Shown here in pieces: positions 26,504 to 35,116 of a stretch of DNA of 64,000 nt. The DNA comes from Mitsuaria chitosanitabida ATCC BAA-476 = NBRC 102408. Its GTDB lineage: Bacteria; Pseudomonadota; Gammaproteobacteria; Burkholderiales; Burkholderiaceae_C. The stretch's first letter is position 1. Each line of letters begins with the position of its first letter. The translations under genes were made by a program, and so were the position numbers. The DNA lies in assembly GCF_001598255.1 (NCBI RefSeq), contig NZ_BCYP01000034.1:1-64000 (forward strand), given 5' to 3'. The notes beneath the pieces were generated by a model that saw only the letters and a list, made by a program, of their open reading frames with translations, was not told the DNA's origin and did no database searches.

Positions 26504-28459
26504 ATGCCGCAGCAGCCCCCCGCTCTCCTGGCCAAGGCGGCCCTGCGCCGGCTGGCGCTGGACAAGCTGGAACCCACGCCCGAGAACTACGCCCGCGCCT
26601 ACGCCCAGGAGGCCGGCGAGCCGATGCGCGACAACGGCGCGATGCCCGAGCGCGCCCAGCCCGCCATCGCGCGGCTGCTGGGCCTGGCGGTGCCGGATCC
26701 GCAGCAGCGCCAGAACCTGTCGCTGCAGGTGCGCGACGGCCGCTGGGACGAGCTGCAACGCGCGCTCGAGGCGCTGCAGCAGACGCACGGCCCCGGCGCG
26801 CAGGCGGAACAGCTGGCGCAACTGGTCGAGAAGCTGATGCGCGGTCTGGAACGCGGTGGCCGCGCCTGGACGCTGGCACGCAAGAAGGACGGCGTGCTGC
26901 GCGTGCTGCAGAGCAACCGCAGCGATCCGCAACGCCTGACGCTGCGGCTGCGCCAGCTGGTCACCAGCTGGGACGGCGACACCAGCGACGCGCGCGTGGA
27001 GACGCAACCCGCGCCGCTGGACGAGCTGCCGTCGACGGTCGGCACGGCCGGCTCGGCGAAGTCCACGCCGGACGAGGACGAGGACGACGACGAGCGCTCC
27101 GGCACGCCCACGCAGTTCTTCACCGATGAGGAGAACGCGCAGCCGCCCGCCGAGTCGACCCCGATGGCCACCGCCTCGGGCGAGAGCGGGCGCTACGGAT
27201 CGCTGGACACGCTGATGGGCGCGAACGGCGACGCCGGCGCCGCGACCGCCAACGCCGGTTCCAGCCTGCAATCGTGGCCCGAGGTCGGCACCCACCTGAA
27301 CACCACGGTGCGTCACGCGCTGCTGGCCGACGACACGCGCGCCAAGGAGCTCATCGAGGAACTGGGCGCCGCGCACGCCGAGATCATCCGCGACGGCGCG
27401 ACGCCCGAGCGCGCCGCGCAGATGGATGCGCTGTGCATCCGCGCGCGCCGCTGGATGGACCATCGCGCCCATGCCTTCAACGAGCTGGGCAAGCTCTGCG
27501 GCGAACTGACCGGTAGCCTGGCCGACCTGGCCGAGGACGACAGCTGGGCGCAGGGCCAGTGCGAGGCCATGGGCCAGACGCTGGCGCAGGGACTGACGGC
27601 GCGCAGCGTGCGCTCGGTCAGCGAGCTGCTGCACAACACCCGCGAGCGCCAGCAGAGCCTGCGCGAGGAGCGCAGCCGCGCCCGCGACGCGCTCAAGGGC
27701 CTGATCAACCGCATGCTGCAGGAGCTCGGCGAGCTGGGCCAGCACACCGACCGCTTCAGCGACAGCGTGGGCAAGTACGCCACCGTGATCGAGCAGGCGG
27801 ACTCGCTGGAAAGCCTGGCCGGCGTGGTGCGCGAGATGGTCGAGGAAAGCCGCAGCGTGCAGTCGCTGGTGCAGACCACGCAGGGCCGCCTGCGCGACGA
27901 GCACGACCGCGCCTCGCAGCTGGCCGAGCGCGTCGAGCAGCTCGAGGGCGAGCTGCGCAAGCTCTCCAGCGAGGTCCAGACCGATCAGCTGACGCAGATC
28001 GCCAACCGGCGCGGCCTGATCGCGACCTTCGACACCGAGCGGGCCAAGCTGGAGCGCGATCCCAAGCCGCTGGCGCTGGCGCTGCTGGACATCGACAACT
28101 TCAAGAAGCTCAACGACAACCTCGGCCATGCGGCCGGCGACGAGGCGCTGAAGTCGCTCGCCGCGCGGGTGTCGGGGCTGCTGCGGCCGGGCGACAAGGT
28201 CGGCCGCTGGGGCGGCGAGGAGTTCGTGCTGATCCTGCCGGAGGCGCCGCTCGAGGAGGCGCAGGCCGTGCTGCTGCGATTGCAGCGCTCGCTGTCGGCC
28301 AGCCTGTTCATGCACGAGGGGCGCGACGTGTTCGTGACCTTCTCGGCCGGCGTCACGCTGTTCCGCATGGGCGAGACGATGGAGCAGGCGCTGGACCGCG
28401 CCGACGAGGCGCTCTACGAGGCCAAGCGCACCGGGAAGAACCGGGCCTGCGTGGCCTGA
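26504..28459 (+). CDS. Diguanylate cyclase with long helical N-terminal region
   Basis: A 651-residue soluble protein. The C-terminal GGDEF domain (about residues 480-648) carries the active form GGEEF at 570-574 in RWGGEEFVLILPEA, with DIDNFKKLNDNLGHAAGDEAL as the substrate-binding strand. The N-terminal 480 residues are predicted mostly helical with coiled-coil stretches (RSVQSLVQTTQGRLRDEHDRASQLAERVEQLEGELRKLSSEVQTDQLTQIANRRG) and an acidic linker (DEDEDDDER). The opening LAKAALRRLALDKLEPTPENYARAYAQEAG recurs in many beta-proteobacterial GGDEF proteins. No EAL domain is attached. It starts 67 bp after the RR-GGDEF-EAL gene, possibly in the same operon. Confidence 0.9.
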   Translation: MPQQPPALLAKAALRRLALDKLEPTPENYARAYAQEAGEPMRDNGAMPERAQPAIARLLGLAVPDPQQRQNLSLQVRDGRWDELQRALEALQQTHGPGAQAEQLAQLVEKLMRGLERGGRAWTLARKKDGVLRVLQSNRSDPQRLTLRLRQLVTSWDGDTSDARVETQPAPLDELPSTVGTAGSAKSTPDEDEDDDERSGTPTQFFTDEENAQPPAESTPMATASGESGRYGSLDTLMGANGDAGAATANAGSSLQSWPEVGTHLNTTVRHALLADDTRAKELIEELGAAHAEIIRDGATPERAAQMDALCIRARRWMDHRAHAFNELGKLCGELTGSLADLAEDDSWAQGQCEAMGQTLAQGLTARSVRSVSELLHNTRERQQSLREERSRARDALKGLINRMLQELGELGQHTDRFSDSVGKYATVIEQADSLESLAGVVREMVEESRSVQSLVQTTQGRLRDEHDRASQLAERVEQLEGELRKLSSEVQTDQLTQIANRRGLIATFDTERAKLERDPKPLALALLDIDNFKKLNDNLGHAAGDEALKSLAARVSGLLRPGDKVGRWGGEEFVLILPEAPLEEAQAVLLRLQRSLSASLFMHEGRDVFVTFSAGVTLFRMGETMEQALDRADEALYEAKRTGKNRACVA

Positions 28460-28569
28460 GGCCGCGCTCGCCTCCGTCGCGGTGACGAAGCCGATCGGCG
28501 CCGCACCGCCAAGACCACGGCGATGGCGACAGTGCCGACGAGGGTCGGGTCTTGCCGCCGCCAGGACGG

Positions 28570-29085
28570 TCAGGCCTTGATGCACTTGCGCACCGTGTCG
28601 ACGGTGCGCGTGGTGATCTGCTTGCCGAAGGCCTTCTCCAGCATGGTCATGAACAGCGGGCCCTGCTCGTTGGGCAGGTAGTGGCTGAAGACCTCCACGC
28701 CCTCGAGCTTGAGAATGGCCGCATCGTTGCCGCGCAGCGGCAACTCGACCTGCCCCTCGTGCGGGCGCTTGAGGAAGGTGATCAGGCGCTTGGCGGTCGC
28801 GGGCGGGTCGAAGGCCTGGTGCACGTCGGCGTCGACGACGCGGATCAGGTGATCGACCGGCCGCACCGTGGTGCCGAAGCTCTTGCCCAGCGTGTCGGTC
28901 ATGGCCTGTTCCGCGAGGCGTTCGAGCTCGTCGACCGGCGCGCCCTCGTGATCGAAGACCACGTTGCCGCTGCTGATCACGGTCTTCACGCGGCTGAAGC
29001 CAGCGGCCTCGAACGCGCGGATCAGGTCGGGCATCTTGGCGTTCATCGGGCTGACGCCGCGGAGGAAGGCAACGTAACGGGGCAT
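28570..29085 (-). CDS. DUF1697 family protein
   Basis: A 171-residue soluble alpha/beta protein. N-terminal YVAFLRGVSPMNAKMPDLIRAFEAAGFSRVKTVISSGNVVFD is the hallmark of DUF1697, and the C-terminal LEKAFGKQITTRTVDTVRKCI completes the family's length. Function is unknown. It stands alone between the cyclase gene and the surface-protein gene, with no evident partner. Confidence 0.92.
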   Translation of the reverse strand: MPRYVAFLRGVSPMNAKMPDLIRAFEAAGFSRVKTVISSGNVVFDHEGAPVDELERLAEQAMTDTLGKSFGTTVRPVDHLIRVVDADVHQAFDPPATAKRLITFLKRPHEGQVELPLRGNDAAILKLEGVEVFSHYLPNEQGPLFMTMLEKAFGKQITTRTVDTVRKCIKA

Positions 29086-29159
29086 GGTGGGCGTTCGTGG
29101 AAGCGCCGCCAGGTCGGCGACCGGCGCAGTCTACGTGCGCCGTCCCCTCTTGCCGTCCG

Positions 29160-31337
29160 TCAGACCATGAAGATCTCCGAACCCACCTTCACCGCGATCG
29201 GGTCGGACAGCAGGGTGTTCCAGAGCTGGACGGTGTAGTCGACCGTGCCGGACGGCCCTGTCGCGTGCTGCACGAGCAAGGTCACCGTCTGGCTCGAGAA
29301 GTCGTTGATCTTCGCGAGCCGCTCCGGGACCGGCGGTCCGCTGCTCATGTCCAGGATCCCGGTCAGGTCGAGGACGTCGCCCTGGTCGGCGCGGTAATTG
29401 ATGACGCGATCGGAGCCCGTGTAGTCGATGGTCTTGGGCTGCCAGCGGAACACGTCCGCGCCGGACGTGCCCACCAGCAGATCGTTGTCGCCTTTCGCAT
29501 TCAGCCGCGGCTGCGCGGGTTCGGCGCCCGCGGGCACGATCCAGCTGCTCAGCACGCGATCCGGGCTGACATTGCCGGCGGCGTCGATCTGGCGGATGTG
29601 CACCGTCGCGCGCCCGGCGGTCACGCCCGGGTCGAACTGGACCGAGGTCGTGTCCTCCCAGGCCTGATAGATGCTCGGACGCCATTGCCACCGCGCGCCT
29701 CCTTCCACGGCGCCCAGCACGACGATGGGATCCGAGGTGATGAGGTCACCGGACAGGCCGGTGTCCTCGCGCAGATAGAGCATCGGCGCGAGCGCGACCC
29801 GATCCAGGTCGAACTCGAGGACGCGCAAGCCGCTCTCGTTGCCCGCGGGATCGGTCTGCATGATCTCGATCCGCTTGTGGCCGTCGGCGCCGAAGGCGGT
29901 CGACGGGATCGACGCGGTCTTGCTGTCGACCACGCCGGTGACCCAGGCGCCGCCGTCGATGCGGTACTTCCAGACGGCGGCGATCTCCAGTCCGGAGATC
30001 GTCAGGCTGCCGTCCTGCGTGTGGCGGTCGCTGCCGCTGGTGCCGGTGTCGTGGTCGAGCTGCGCCATGGGGACGGCCGGCGGCGTGCGATCGAGCACGA
30101 ACGAGGTCGTCGACTCGGCGTAGTTGCCCGCGCCGTCGTACTGGCGCAGCACCACGGTCCGCAGCCCGTCGGGCACAGCCAGCGTGCGATCGGTCGTCCC
30201 CGCTCCGACCCCTTGCCCGCTGTGACCGGTGTCGAACGAATAGCGCCAGAAGCTGCCGGCCTCCGCGCCGACCCGCAGCCCGACGTTGTTGCTGAGCCGG
30301 TCCGAGCTCGCGCTCCCGTCCCCGTCCAGCAAGGTGAGCGTCGCGACGGCGGGCGCGGTCCTGTCGAGAACGAAGGAGAAGGTCTGGATCGCGCTGGTCG
30401 CGCCGGCGGCATCGATCTGGCGGACGTGCACGGATTTGGCGCCATCGTTGCTGCCGAAGAAGGCCGCCTCGATGCGACGGTTGCCGCTGCCCTCGACCCA
30501 ATCGATGCCGTCGCGGCTGTACTGCCAGATCGCGCCGGCCACGATGCCGTCGACCACGACCGTCGCATCGCGCGTGCGACCGTCCCGCGTGGAGCGCTGT
30601 TCGGGGTCGGCTTCAACCGGCGCGCCTGTGTCGCTGCGCAGGCTCAGCCGTGGCACCGCGGGGCGACTTGGCTCCGGTTCCGGCTCTGGCTTGGGCTCTG
30701 GTTCGGGCTTGGGGTCTGGTTTTGGGTCTGGTTTTGGCTCCGGCTCGGGTTTCGGCTCGGGATCTGGCTCCGGCTTGGGCACTGGCTCCGGCTCCGGCTC
30801 CGGCTCCGGCTCGGGTTTCGGCTCGGGCTTGGGTTCCGGCTTGGGTTCCGGTTCCGGCTTGGGTTCCGGTTCCGGTTTCGGCTGGGGCTCTGGCTGAGGT
30901 TCGGGCCGGGGATCGGGCGTCGGGGTCGGCGAGGGATCGGGTCGGGGTGATGGCGTCGGGTCGGGCGACGGTTTGCTCTCCTCCGGCTGGGGCACGGGCG
31001 GCTTGGGTTGAACCTGCACCGGTGGGGCCGAGCCCGTCCCGCCACCGCCTCCCGACGCGACCGCCGCCAAAGTGCCCGCGGCCAGCAGCGCGCCACCGAC
31101 GTAGAGCGTCGAACCTGCCGCGGGCGCGGCCCCCGAGGCGGCGACCGCCGCGTCGCTCATCTCTTCCTCGGACTCGGCGCGCGACGCAGGCGGGACTTCC
31201 TCGTCGGCCGCCACCTCCTTCTCGTCGAGGCGGCGGCGTATCGCGGCATCGTCGGTCTCGCGGCGGGCTCTCTCGAATGTGTCGGTCGGCGACGCGACGG
31301 TGCGGGACCGGGCGGTCCCTCTGGTGACTGCGGACAT
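29160..31337 (-). CDS. Secreted Ig-repeat surface protein with proline-rich spacer and RTX-type C-terminus
   Basis: A 725-residue protein. Order: a charged N-terminus; a Gly/Ala hydrophobic patch with glycine tail ([23 protein letters not shown]) like that near the N-terminus of large type I-secreted adhesins; a Pro-Glu-Lys spacer of about 110 residues; four Ig-like repeats, each with DTG..., W-Y/W-...DG and HxRQxDxAGN wording; and a C-terminal [17 protein letters not shown] block resembling the RTX/type I secretion target region. The start at 31337 was chosen because it gives the standard N-terminus without extra low-quality sequence. No ABC exporter or TolC-like gene lies nearby, so type I secretion is inferred. 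A small adhesin or biofilm matrix protein is likely. Confidence 0.7.
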   Translation of the reverse strand: MSAVTRGTARSRTVASPTDTFERARRETDDAAIRRRLDEKEVAADEEVPPASRAESEEEMSDAAVAASGAAPAAGSTLYVGGALLAAGTLAAVASGGGGGTGSAPPVQVQPKPPVPQPEESKPSPDPTPSPRPDPSPTPTPDPRPEPQPEPQPKPEPEPKPEPEPKPEPKPEPKPEPEPEPEPEPVPKPEPDPEPKPEPEPKPDPKPDPKPEPEPKPEPEPEPSRPAVPRLSLRSDTGAPVEADPEQRSTRDGRTRDATVVVDGIVAGAIWQYSRDGIDWVEGSGNRRIEAAFFGSNDGAKSVHVRQIDAAGATSAIQTFSFVLDRTAPAVATLTLLDGDGSASSDRLSNNVGLRVGAEAGSFWRYSFDTGHSGQGVGAGTTDRTLAVPDGLRTVVLRQYDGAGNYAESTTSFVLDRTPPAVPMAQLDHDTGTSGSDRHTQDGSLTISGLEIAAVWKYRIDGGAWVTGVVDSKTASIPSTAFGADGHKRIEIMQTDPAGNESGLRVLEFDLDRVALAPMLYLREDTGLSGDLITSDPIVVLGAVEGGARWQWRPSIYQAWEDTTSVQFDPGVTAGRATVHIRQIDAAGNVSPDRVLSSWIVPAGAEPAQPRLNAKGDNDLLVGTSGADVFRWQPKTIDYTGSDRVINYRADQGDVLDLTGILDMSSGPPVPERLAKINDFSSQTVTLLVQHATGPSGTVDYTVQLWNTLLSDPIAVKVGSEIFMV
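30662..31005 (-). repeat. Pro-Glu/Lys-Pro coding repeat region
   Basis: Imperfect six-base repeats encode PEP and PKP units over roughly 110 codons inside the surface protein. The opposite strand is also open here because of the repeat composition, which produces spurious long reading frames. Such tracts vary in copy number between strains. Confidence 0.8.
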
Positions 31338-31541
31338 GATGGTGGACCTGGGGAACAAACTGCAAGGAGAGCTGCAGTCTGTCCCTCGCGAGACCGGGCA
31401 TCGATAGCCCGTTCCTGCATTCCCGGCCAGCGTCTTCCACCCGCCTGAGCAGCCATCCCGCATGAACGAGTGGAAGCCGCCTGGCGTTCTTCAACCTGGC
31501 GCTCGGGACCCGGCTCACCGAGCCAGAAAGGCTGGAGGTGG

Positions 31542-32831
31542 TCAAGCCGCCATCCACACCGTGACCCCATAGAGCACCAGCCCGATCACGCCGCCCACGA
31601 GCGTCCCGTTGAGCCGGATGTACTGCAGGTCGCGGCCGACGCTGAGCTCGATCTGCCGCACGAGGCTGCGGTCGTCCCAGGCCTTGACGGTGGTGGCGAT
31701 GTGATGGGTGATGCCCTCGCGCATGCCGCTCACCATGCGGGCGGCCGACGACAGCACATGCTCGTTGATCGCCTGGGCGAGTCCCGGGTCGCGACCGAGC
31801 CGATCGCCGAGCGACGCCAGGGACTGGTCGAGATGGCGGATCAGCACGGAGTCGTCGCGGCGGAGGTCGCGCTCGATGGTGGCGCGGACTTCGGTCCAGA
31901 CGCCGTCGAGGTAGGCGCGCACGTCGTCGCTCTGCACGATGCGGTCCTTCATCGCGTTGACGTCGCGCGCGAAGTCGGGATCCTGGCGCAGGCGCTCGAT
32001 GAACTCGACGATCCAGCCATCGAACTGGCGGCGCACGGCGTGATCGGGCTGGGAGAGCGCGGTCTGCACTTCCTCCACCAGCTGCAGCGCGAGTTTGTCG
32101 GACAGCGAGTCGGCCATCTTGTCCACATTGGCGATCGTGTCCACCAGCGAGGTCGCCTTGGGCCACTGCGCGCGGGAGAACTTCACCAGCCGCGAGGCGA
32201 CGAGCGCGCGGACCTCGGGCGTGGCGAGGTAGTCGCGCAGCTTGGACAGCGCGCCGTCCAGCACGTCCTGATGGCGGCCCGCCTTCGTCATCAGGTCGAG
32301 CACCGAGGCCGCGGTGACCGTCGCGTTCCACGACAGCGCGCGGGCCACGAGGAACTCGCCGAGGGCGCGGCGCACGGCCTGTTCGTTGAACAGCGAGAGC
32401 GCCTCGATGGCCATGGACCGGACCGGTCCGGTGACCTGCGCGAGGTTGGCGGGCACGCGCAGCCAATCGCCGAGACGCGCGGCCGGGTCGAGGATCTCGA
32501 GCTTGCGGAGCAGGACCTCGGGATGGAGGAAGTTGTCGCGGACGAACCCGGCGAGGCTGTCGGCGATGCGGTGCTTGCCCTGGGGGATCAGGGCGGTGTG
32601 GGGGATGGGCAGGCCGAGCGGATGCCGGAACAGCGCGACGACCGCGAACCAGTCGGCCAGGCCGCCGATGGCGGCCGCCTCGCAGAAGGCCTTGAGCCAG
32701 GCCCACGGGCCGCGGGCGCCCATCGCGAGGCTCAGACCGAGCCCGGCCAAGGACAGCAGCAGGCAGCCGAGGGCGACCAGCTTCATGCGGCGGAGGGCGG
32801 TGGCGCGAGGATCGGATGGAGATTCAGGCAT
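31542..32831 (-). CDS. DUF445 family membrane protein
   Basis: A 429-residue protein. N-terminal membrane helix (LVALGCLLLSLAGLGLSLAMGA) and a second near AAAIGGLADWFAVVALFRHPLGLPIPHTALIPQGKHRIADSL, the diagnostic DUF445 motif. A long helical cytoplasmic or periplasmic middle follows, then a final membrane helix (NGTLVGGVIGLVLYGVTVWMAA). The family is widespread but of unknown function. No close partner; the surface-protein gene lies about 200 bp downstream on the same strand. Confidence 0.9.
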   Translation of the reverse strand: MPESPSDPRATALRRMKLVALGCLLLSLAGLGLSLAMGARGPWAWLKAFCEAAAIGGLADWFAVVALFRHPLGLPIPHTALIPQGKHRIADSLAGFVRDNFLHPEVLLRKLEILDPAARLGDWLRVPANLAQVTGPVRSMAIEALSLFNEQAVRRALGEFLVARALSWNATVTAASVLDLMTKAGRHQDVLDGALSKLRDYLATPEVRALVASRLVKFSRAQWPKATSLVDTIANVDKMADSLSDKLALQLVEEVQTALSQPDHAVRRQFDGWIVEFIERLRQDPDFARDVNAMKDRIVQSDDVRAYLDGVWTEVRATIERDLRRDDSVLIRHLDQSLASLGDRLGRDPGLAQAINEHVLSSAARMVSGMREGITHHIATTVKAWDDRSLVRQIELSVGRDLQYIRLNGTLVGGVIGLVLYGVTVWMAA

Positions 32832-32954
32832 CAGCGCATGAGAGCAGGCGGGCTACCTGTGCGGAGCGGGGATGCCGGGGGTTTTATCACTGCGGGGGCG
32901 GGATGGGGTCAGGTGGAGCCCTTGTAGAGATCCCCCGGCGGAGGTCCGTCCGGA

Positions 32955-33287
32955 TCAGCGAAACATGAGCGGGCTGAATGGATAGTATCCGGGACCACGA
33001 TGGCGCCCTTCAAGCCCCAGCCAGATTCCAAGAAGAATGCCGATCACGCATCGCGCCGCCAGCAGATAGTCATCTCCCCACGCACCCAAAAAGTACGAAC
33101 TACCAGCAATGGTCACGAGTGTTTGGCCGAACATGTGACCAAAGGCCAGACAGCCGAGGGCCAGAAATCCGCCCATGAAAGCAAAATCCAACGGACGACG
33201 ACGCACCGGCCAAATCCACCAGTAAACACACCCACCGCTGAATCCGGGCAGAAGGTAGAAAAATTCTTCGCGAAGATCGAGTTCCAT
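32955..33287 (-). CDS. Small membrane protein, DUF6338-like N-terminus
   Basis: A 110-residue protein with three hydrophobic stretches. MELDLREEFFYLLPGFSGGCVYWWIW resembles the N-terminus of the downstream-paired DUF6338-like protein (ENCIFLLPGLISVAFF). The start at 33287 follows GGAG with good spacing, better than the upstream ATG at 33302. GC content is visibly lower than in the flagellar genes, suggesting horizontal gain. It has no recognised catalytic residue. It follows the next gene by about 30 bp on the same strand, so the two form an operon. A membrane sensor or immunity function is possible, but nothing shows it. Confidence 0.6.
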   Translation of the reverse strand: MELDLREEFFYLLPGFSGGCVYWWIWPVRRRPLDFAFMGGFLALGCLAFGHMFGQTLVTIAGSSYFLGAWGDDYLLAARCVIGILLGIWLGLEGRHRGPGYYPFSPLMFR

Positions 33288-33318
33288 AGCACTCCAAAAC
33301 ACTCAGATTGAATTTCCA

Positions 33319-33918
33319 TCACCGCCCGCTCACGGAAGCCTTCTGAACATGGGACTCCGCTTGCAGGGCGTCCAAGAATTGCACCCATGACACATCCGCC
33401 GCGGGTAGCAGGACCGCGGCGCCGTCAGGGCGGAGTTTGTGGAATCGCCCATTCGCCTGAACGAGCGGATGAATCAACAGGAAGTGACCGACCGCCGGAT
33501 CTTGTGGCCACCCCTCGGGCCAACCGAATATCTTCCGACCGTCCTTCATATGGAGCAGCACATGCGACTGCTCGCCTCGGAAAGCATCGAACCAAGCGAG
33601 CGCACTGGAAACCCGCTTGCCTGGAACCCCTCGAACCCGACGTCGCCAATCCCTCTTGAGTCGAAACACCCACCCCGCGACCGTGCCGAGCAACGCACCG
33701 ACCAAGATCCGCATGACCAGAATCCATGCGCCGAAATTACTCTGAAGATCGCGCAGACCAAACCAGACGACAAACGACACCGTCACCGCCAGAACCACTC
33801 GCAACCCGTCGAGATCCTGGCCTTTGCATAGGATGACGTTGAAAAACGCCACGCTGATCAGCCCAGGAAGCAGGAAGATGCAATTTTCCAGGCCTGACTT
33901 CAACAAGATCTCAATCAT
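33319..33918 (-). CDS. DUF6338-like membrane protein
   Basis: A 199-residue protein. Three membrane segments lie in the first 90 residues (CIFLLPGLISVAFFNVIL; VVLAVTVSFVVWFGL; ILVMRILVGALLGTVAGWVF). After an Arg-rich loop comes a soluble domain beginning SSALAWFDAFRGEQSHVLLHMKDGRKIFGWPEGWPQDPAVGHFLLIHP, which resembles the DUF6338 family. That family is often found in accessory or defence-associated regions, but its function is unknown to me. Lower GC and position in a gene-poor stretch fit a transferred segment. It is paired with the shorter membrane protein just downstream. Confidence 0.6.
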   Translation of the reverse strand: MIEILLKSGLENCIFLLPGLISVAFFNVILCKGQDLDGLRVVLAVTVSFVVWFGLRDLQSNFGAWILVMRILVGALLGTVAGWVFRLKRDWRRRVRGVPGKRVSSALAWFDAFRGEQSHVLLHMKDGRKIFGWPEGWPQDPAVGHFLLIHPLVQANGRFHKLRPDGAAVLLPAADVSWVQFLDALQAESHVQKASVSGR

Positions 33919-34270
33919 TCAGAGCCCCTCATGAATGGCACCACGACCTGCCCCGTGGGACAAATCTGAAAGTGACTTCTTCGGGAAGTCTGGCAACCGC
34001 TCCTGTGCCTTGGCAGGTGGCGACCGCAAGTGACGAGTTGATGGCCAAAGCTTAAGAGCCCGCCCCAAACTCTTCAACGACTCGTTCCAGTCATTTTCTC
34101 AACCACTCCAGTGATTGACTTTCGAACGGGATCTCCGAGCCACGCTCGTGTGGACTCCCTCGCTGCCATATTCGTTCGAAAAACACGAACGCCTTAGCAA
34201 GACCCTGCGATTCCAGCTTCCTTGGATTGGTTATTAAAGGCGCCCTAAAGATGCTGCGGTCCATCAAACG
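33919..34270. other. Low-GC stretch without a convincing gene
   Basis: This segment is poorer in GC than the rest of the window and has no reading frame with coding-like composition. One 64-codon frame on the minus strand (34091-34285) runs into a terminator hairpin and resembles nothing I know. It may be the remains of a transferred element. Confidence 0.5.
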
Positions 34271-34297
34271 AAACGAGCGCCACAAAGGCGCTCGTTT
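34271..34297. terminator. Rho-independent terminator (strong, bidirectional)
   Basis: An 11-bp perfect stem (AAACGAGCGCC / GGCGCTCGTTT) with an ACAAA loop and a TTTTCTTTC tail on the plus strand. On the minus strand it lies about 70 bp after the end of the orphan gene and would terminate it. Confidence 0.88.
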
Positions 34298-34366
34298 TCT
34301 TTCTCCGACTTGGCTGTCTACTGCTTGAGCCCTGCCCTCTTTCCGGGGTATGGGGGAGTCGAGACA

Positions 34367-34897
34367 TCAGGACAGTCGGCGGGCTTGGCGGGTCTGGAAG
34401 TCGTGCTCCTCGAAGACGGCAATCTCGATCGTGGACAGCAGGCAGTTGGCCTCGTGCAGGAGATCGGCCGAGGCCATCTTGACGTTCCCGCTGTCCGTAT
34501 TGGCCGTGCCCAACGGGACCTGCGATTCCTTGAGGATCGCGGTCACCTGCGTGAGCCGATCTCGCAGGCTGTAGAGCGCCGCGCGCGTCGTCAGCCCCGG
34601 ATTCAGCAGGAAGCACCGGGAGCCCACGACCTGCGGCCGGGTGGGTTCGTAGCGGCCGGGGATGTTGTTCAGTTCGCTGATCAGCTCCAGCGAGACCCTG
34701 GTTTCGTTCATCAGCGGGCAGCGGTCGAGGATGGGGATGCGAGGGGGTTCCGCTTGCGCCGTGCAGGCGTCGACGGGAGGATTGCGGGGTGGGATTCCGC
34801 CGAATGCCGTGGTGGACTTGGCGTCCATCCCGGCGAGTTTGGCGGAGAAGCGATGGGCGGCGTCGGTGACGTCAGCTAGGGTGGAGACCGTAGACAT
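34367..34897 (-). CDS. Hypothetical protein, unrecognised
   Basis: A 176-residue protein that I cannot place. The ATG at 34897 is preceded by GAGG at suitable spacing, and a terminator follows the gene, so expression is plausible. It has no signal peptide or membrane segment. The second half (VSLELISELNNIPGRYEPTRPQVVGSRCFLLNPGLTTRAALYSLRDRLTQVTAILKE ... ADLLHEANCLLSTIEIAVFEEHDF) looks helical. Codon use is less GC-biased than in the flagellar genes. It lies upstream-adjacent to the low-GC segment and may belong to the same transferred region. Confidence 0.5.
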   Translation of the reverse strand: MSTVSTLADVTDAAHRFSAKLAGMDAKSTTAFGGIPPRNPPVDACTAQAEPPRIPILDRCPLMNETRVSLELISELNNIPGRYEPTRPQVVGSRCFLLNPGLTTRAALYSLRDRLTQVTAILKESQVPLGTANTDSGNVKMASADLLHEANCLLSTIEIAVFEEHDFQTRQARRLS

Positions 34898-35116
34898 TTG
34901 TTGATTCCTCGGGGAGGGTTGATGACACCGCACAGCGGGCGGCCACCCGCTCTTTGATCAGATGATTTAGAGCATCTGGAATGAATCATCGACAGATTCA
35001 TCCGCCCTCACCATGACTGGAATCTGTAGGGAATCGGGGATTCACCAGATCAACCAGTAGTCGACCGACTGGAATCAGTATTTCGTTCTGGAACGGTACG
35101 ACAACGGTACGAGTTC

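Noticed and set aside
24040-26577. 845-codon minus-strand frame opposite the GGDEF-EAL gene
   Set aside because: Antisense artefact of GC skew at codon position three; no domain recognised.
30662-31005. Repeat array in the surface-protein gene as a CRISPR or satellite
   Set aside because: Short degenerate units in frame encoding a Pro/Glu/Lys stalk.
34091-34285. 64-codon minus-strand frame in the low-GC stretch
   Set aside because: No ribosome site, no recognisable family, and its start overlaps a terminator stem.
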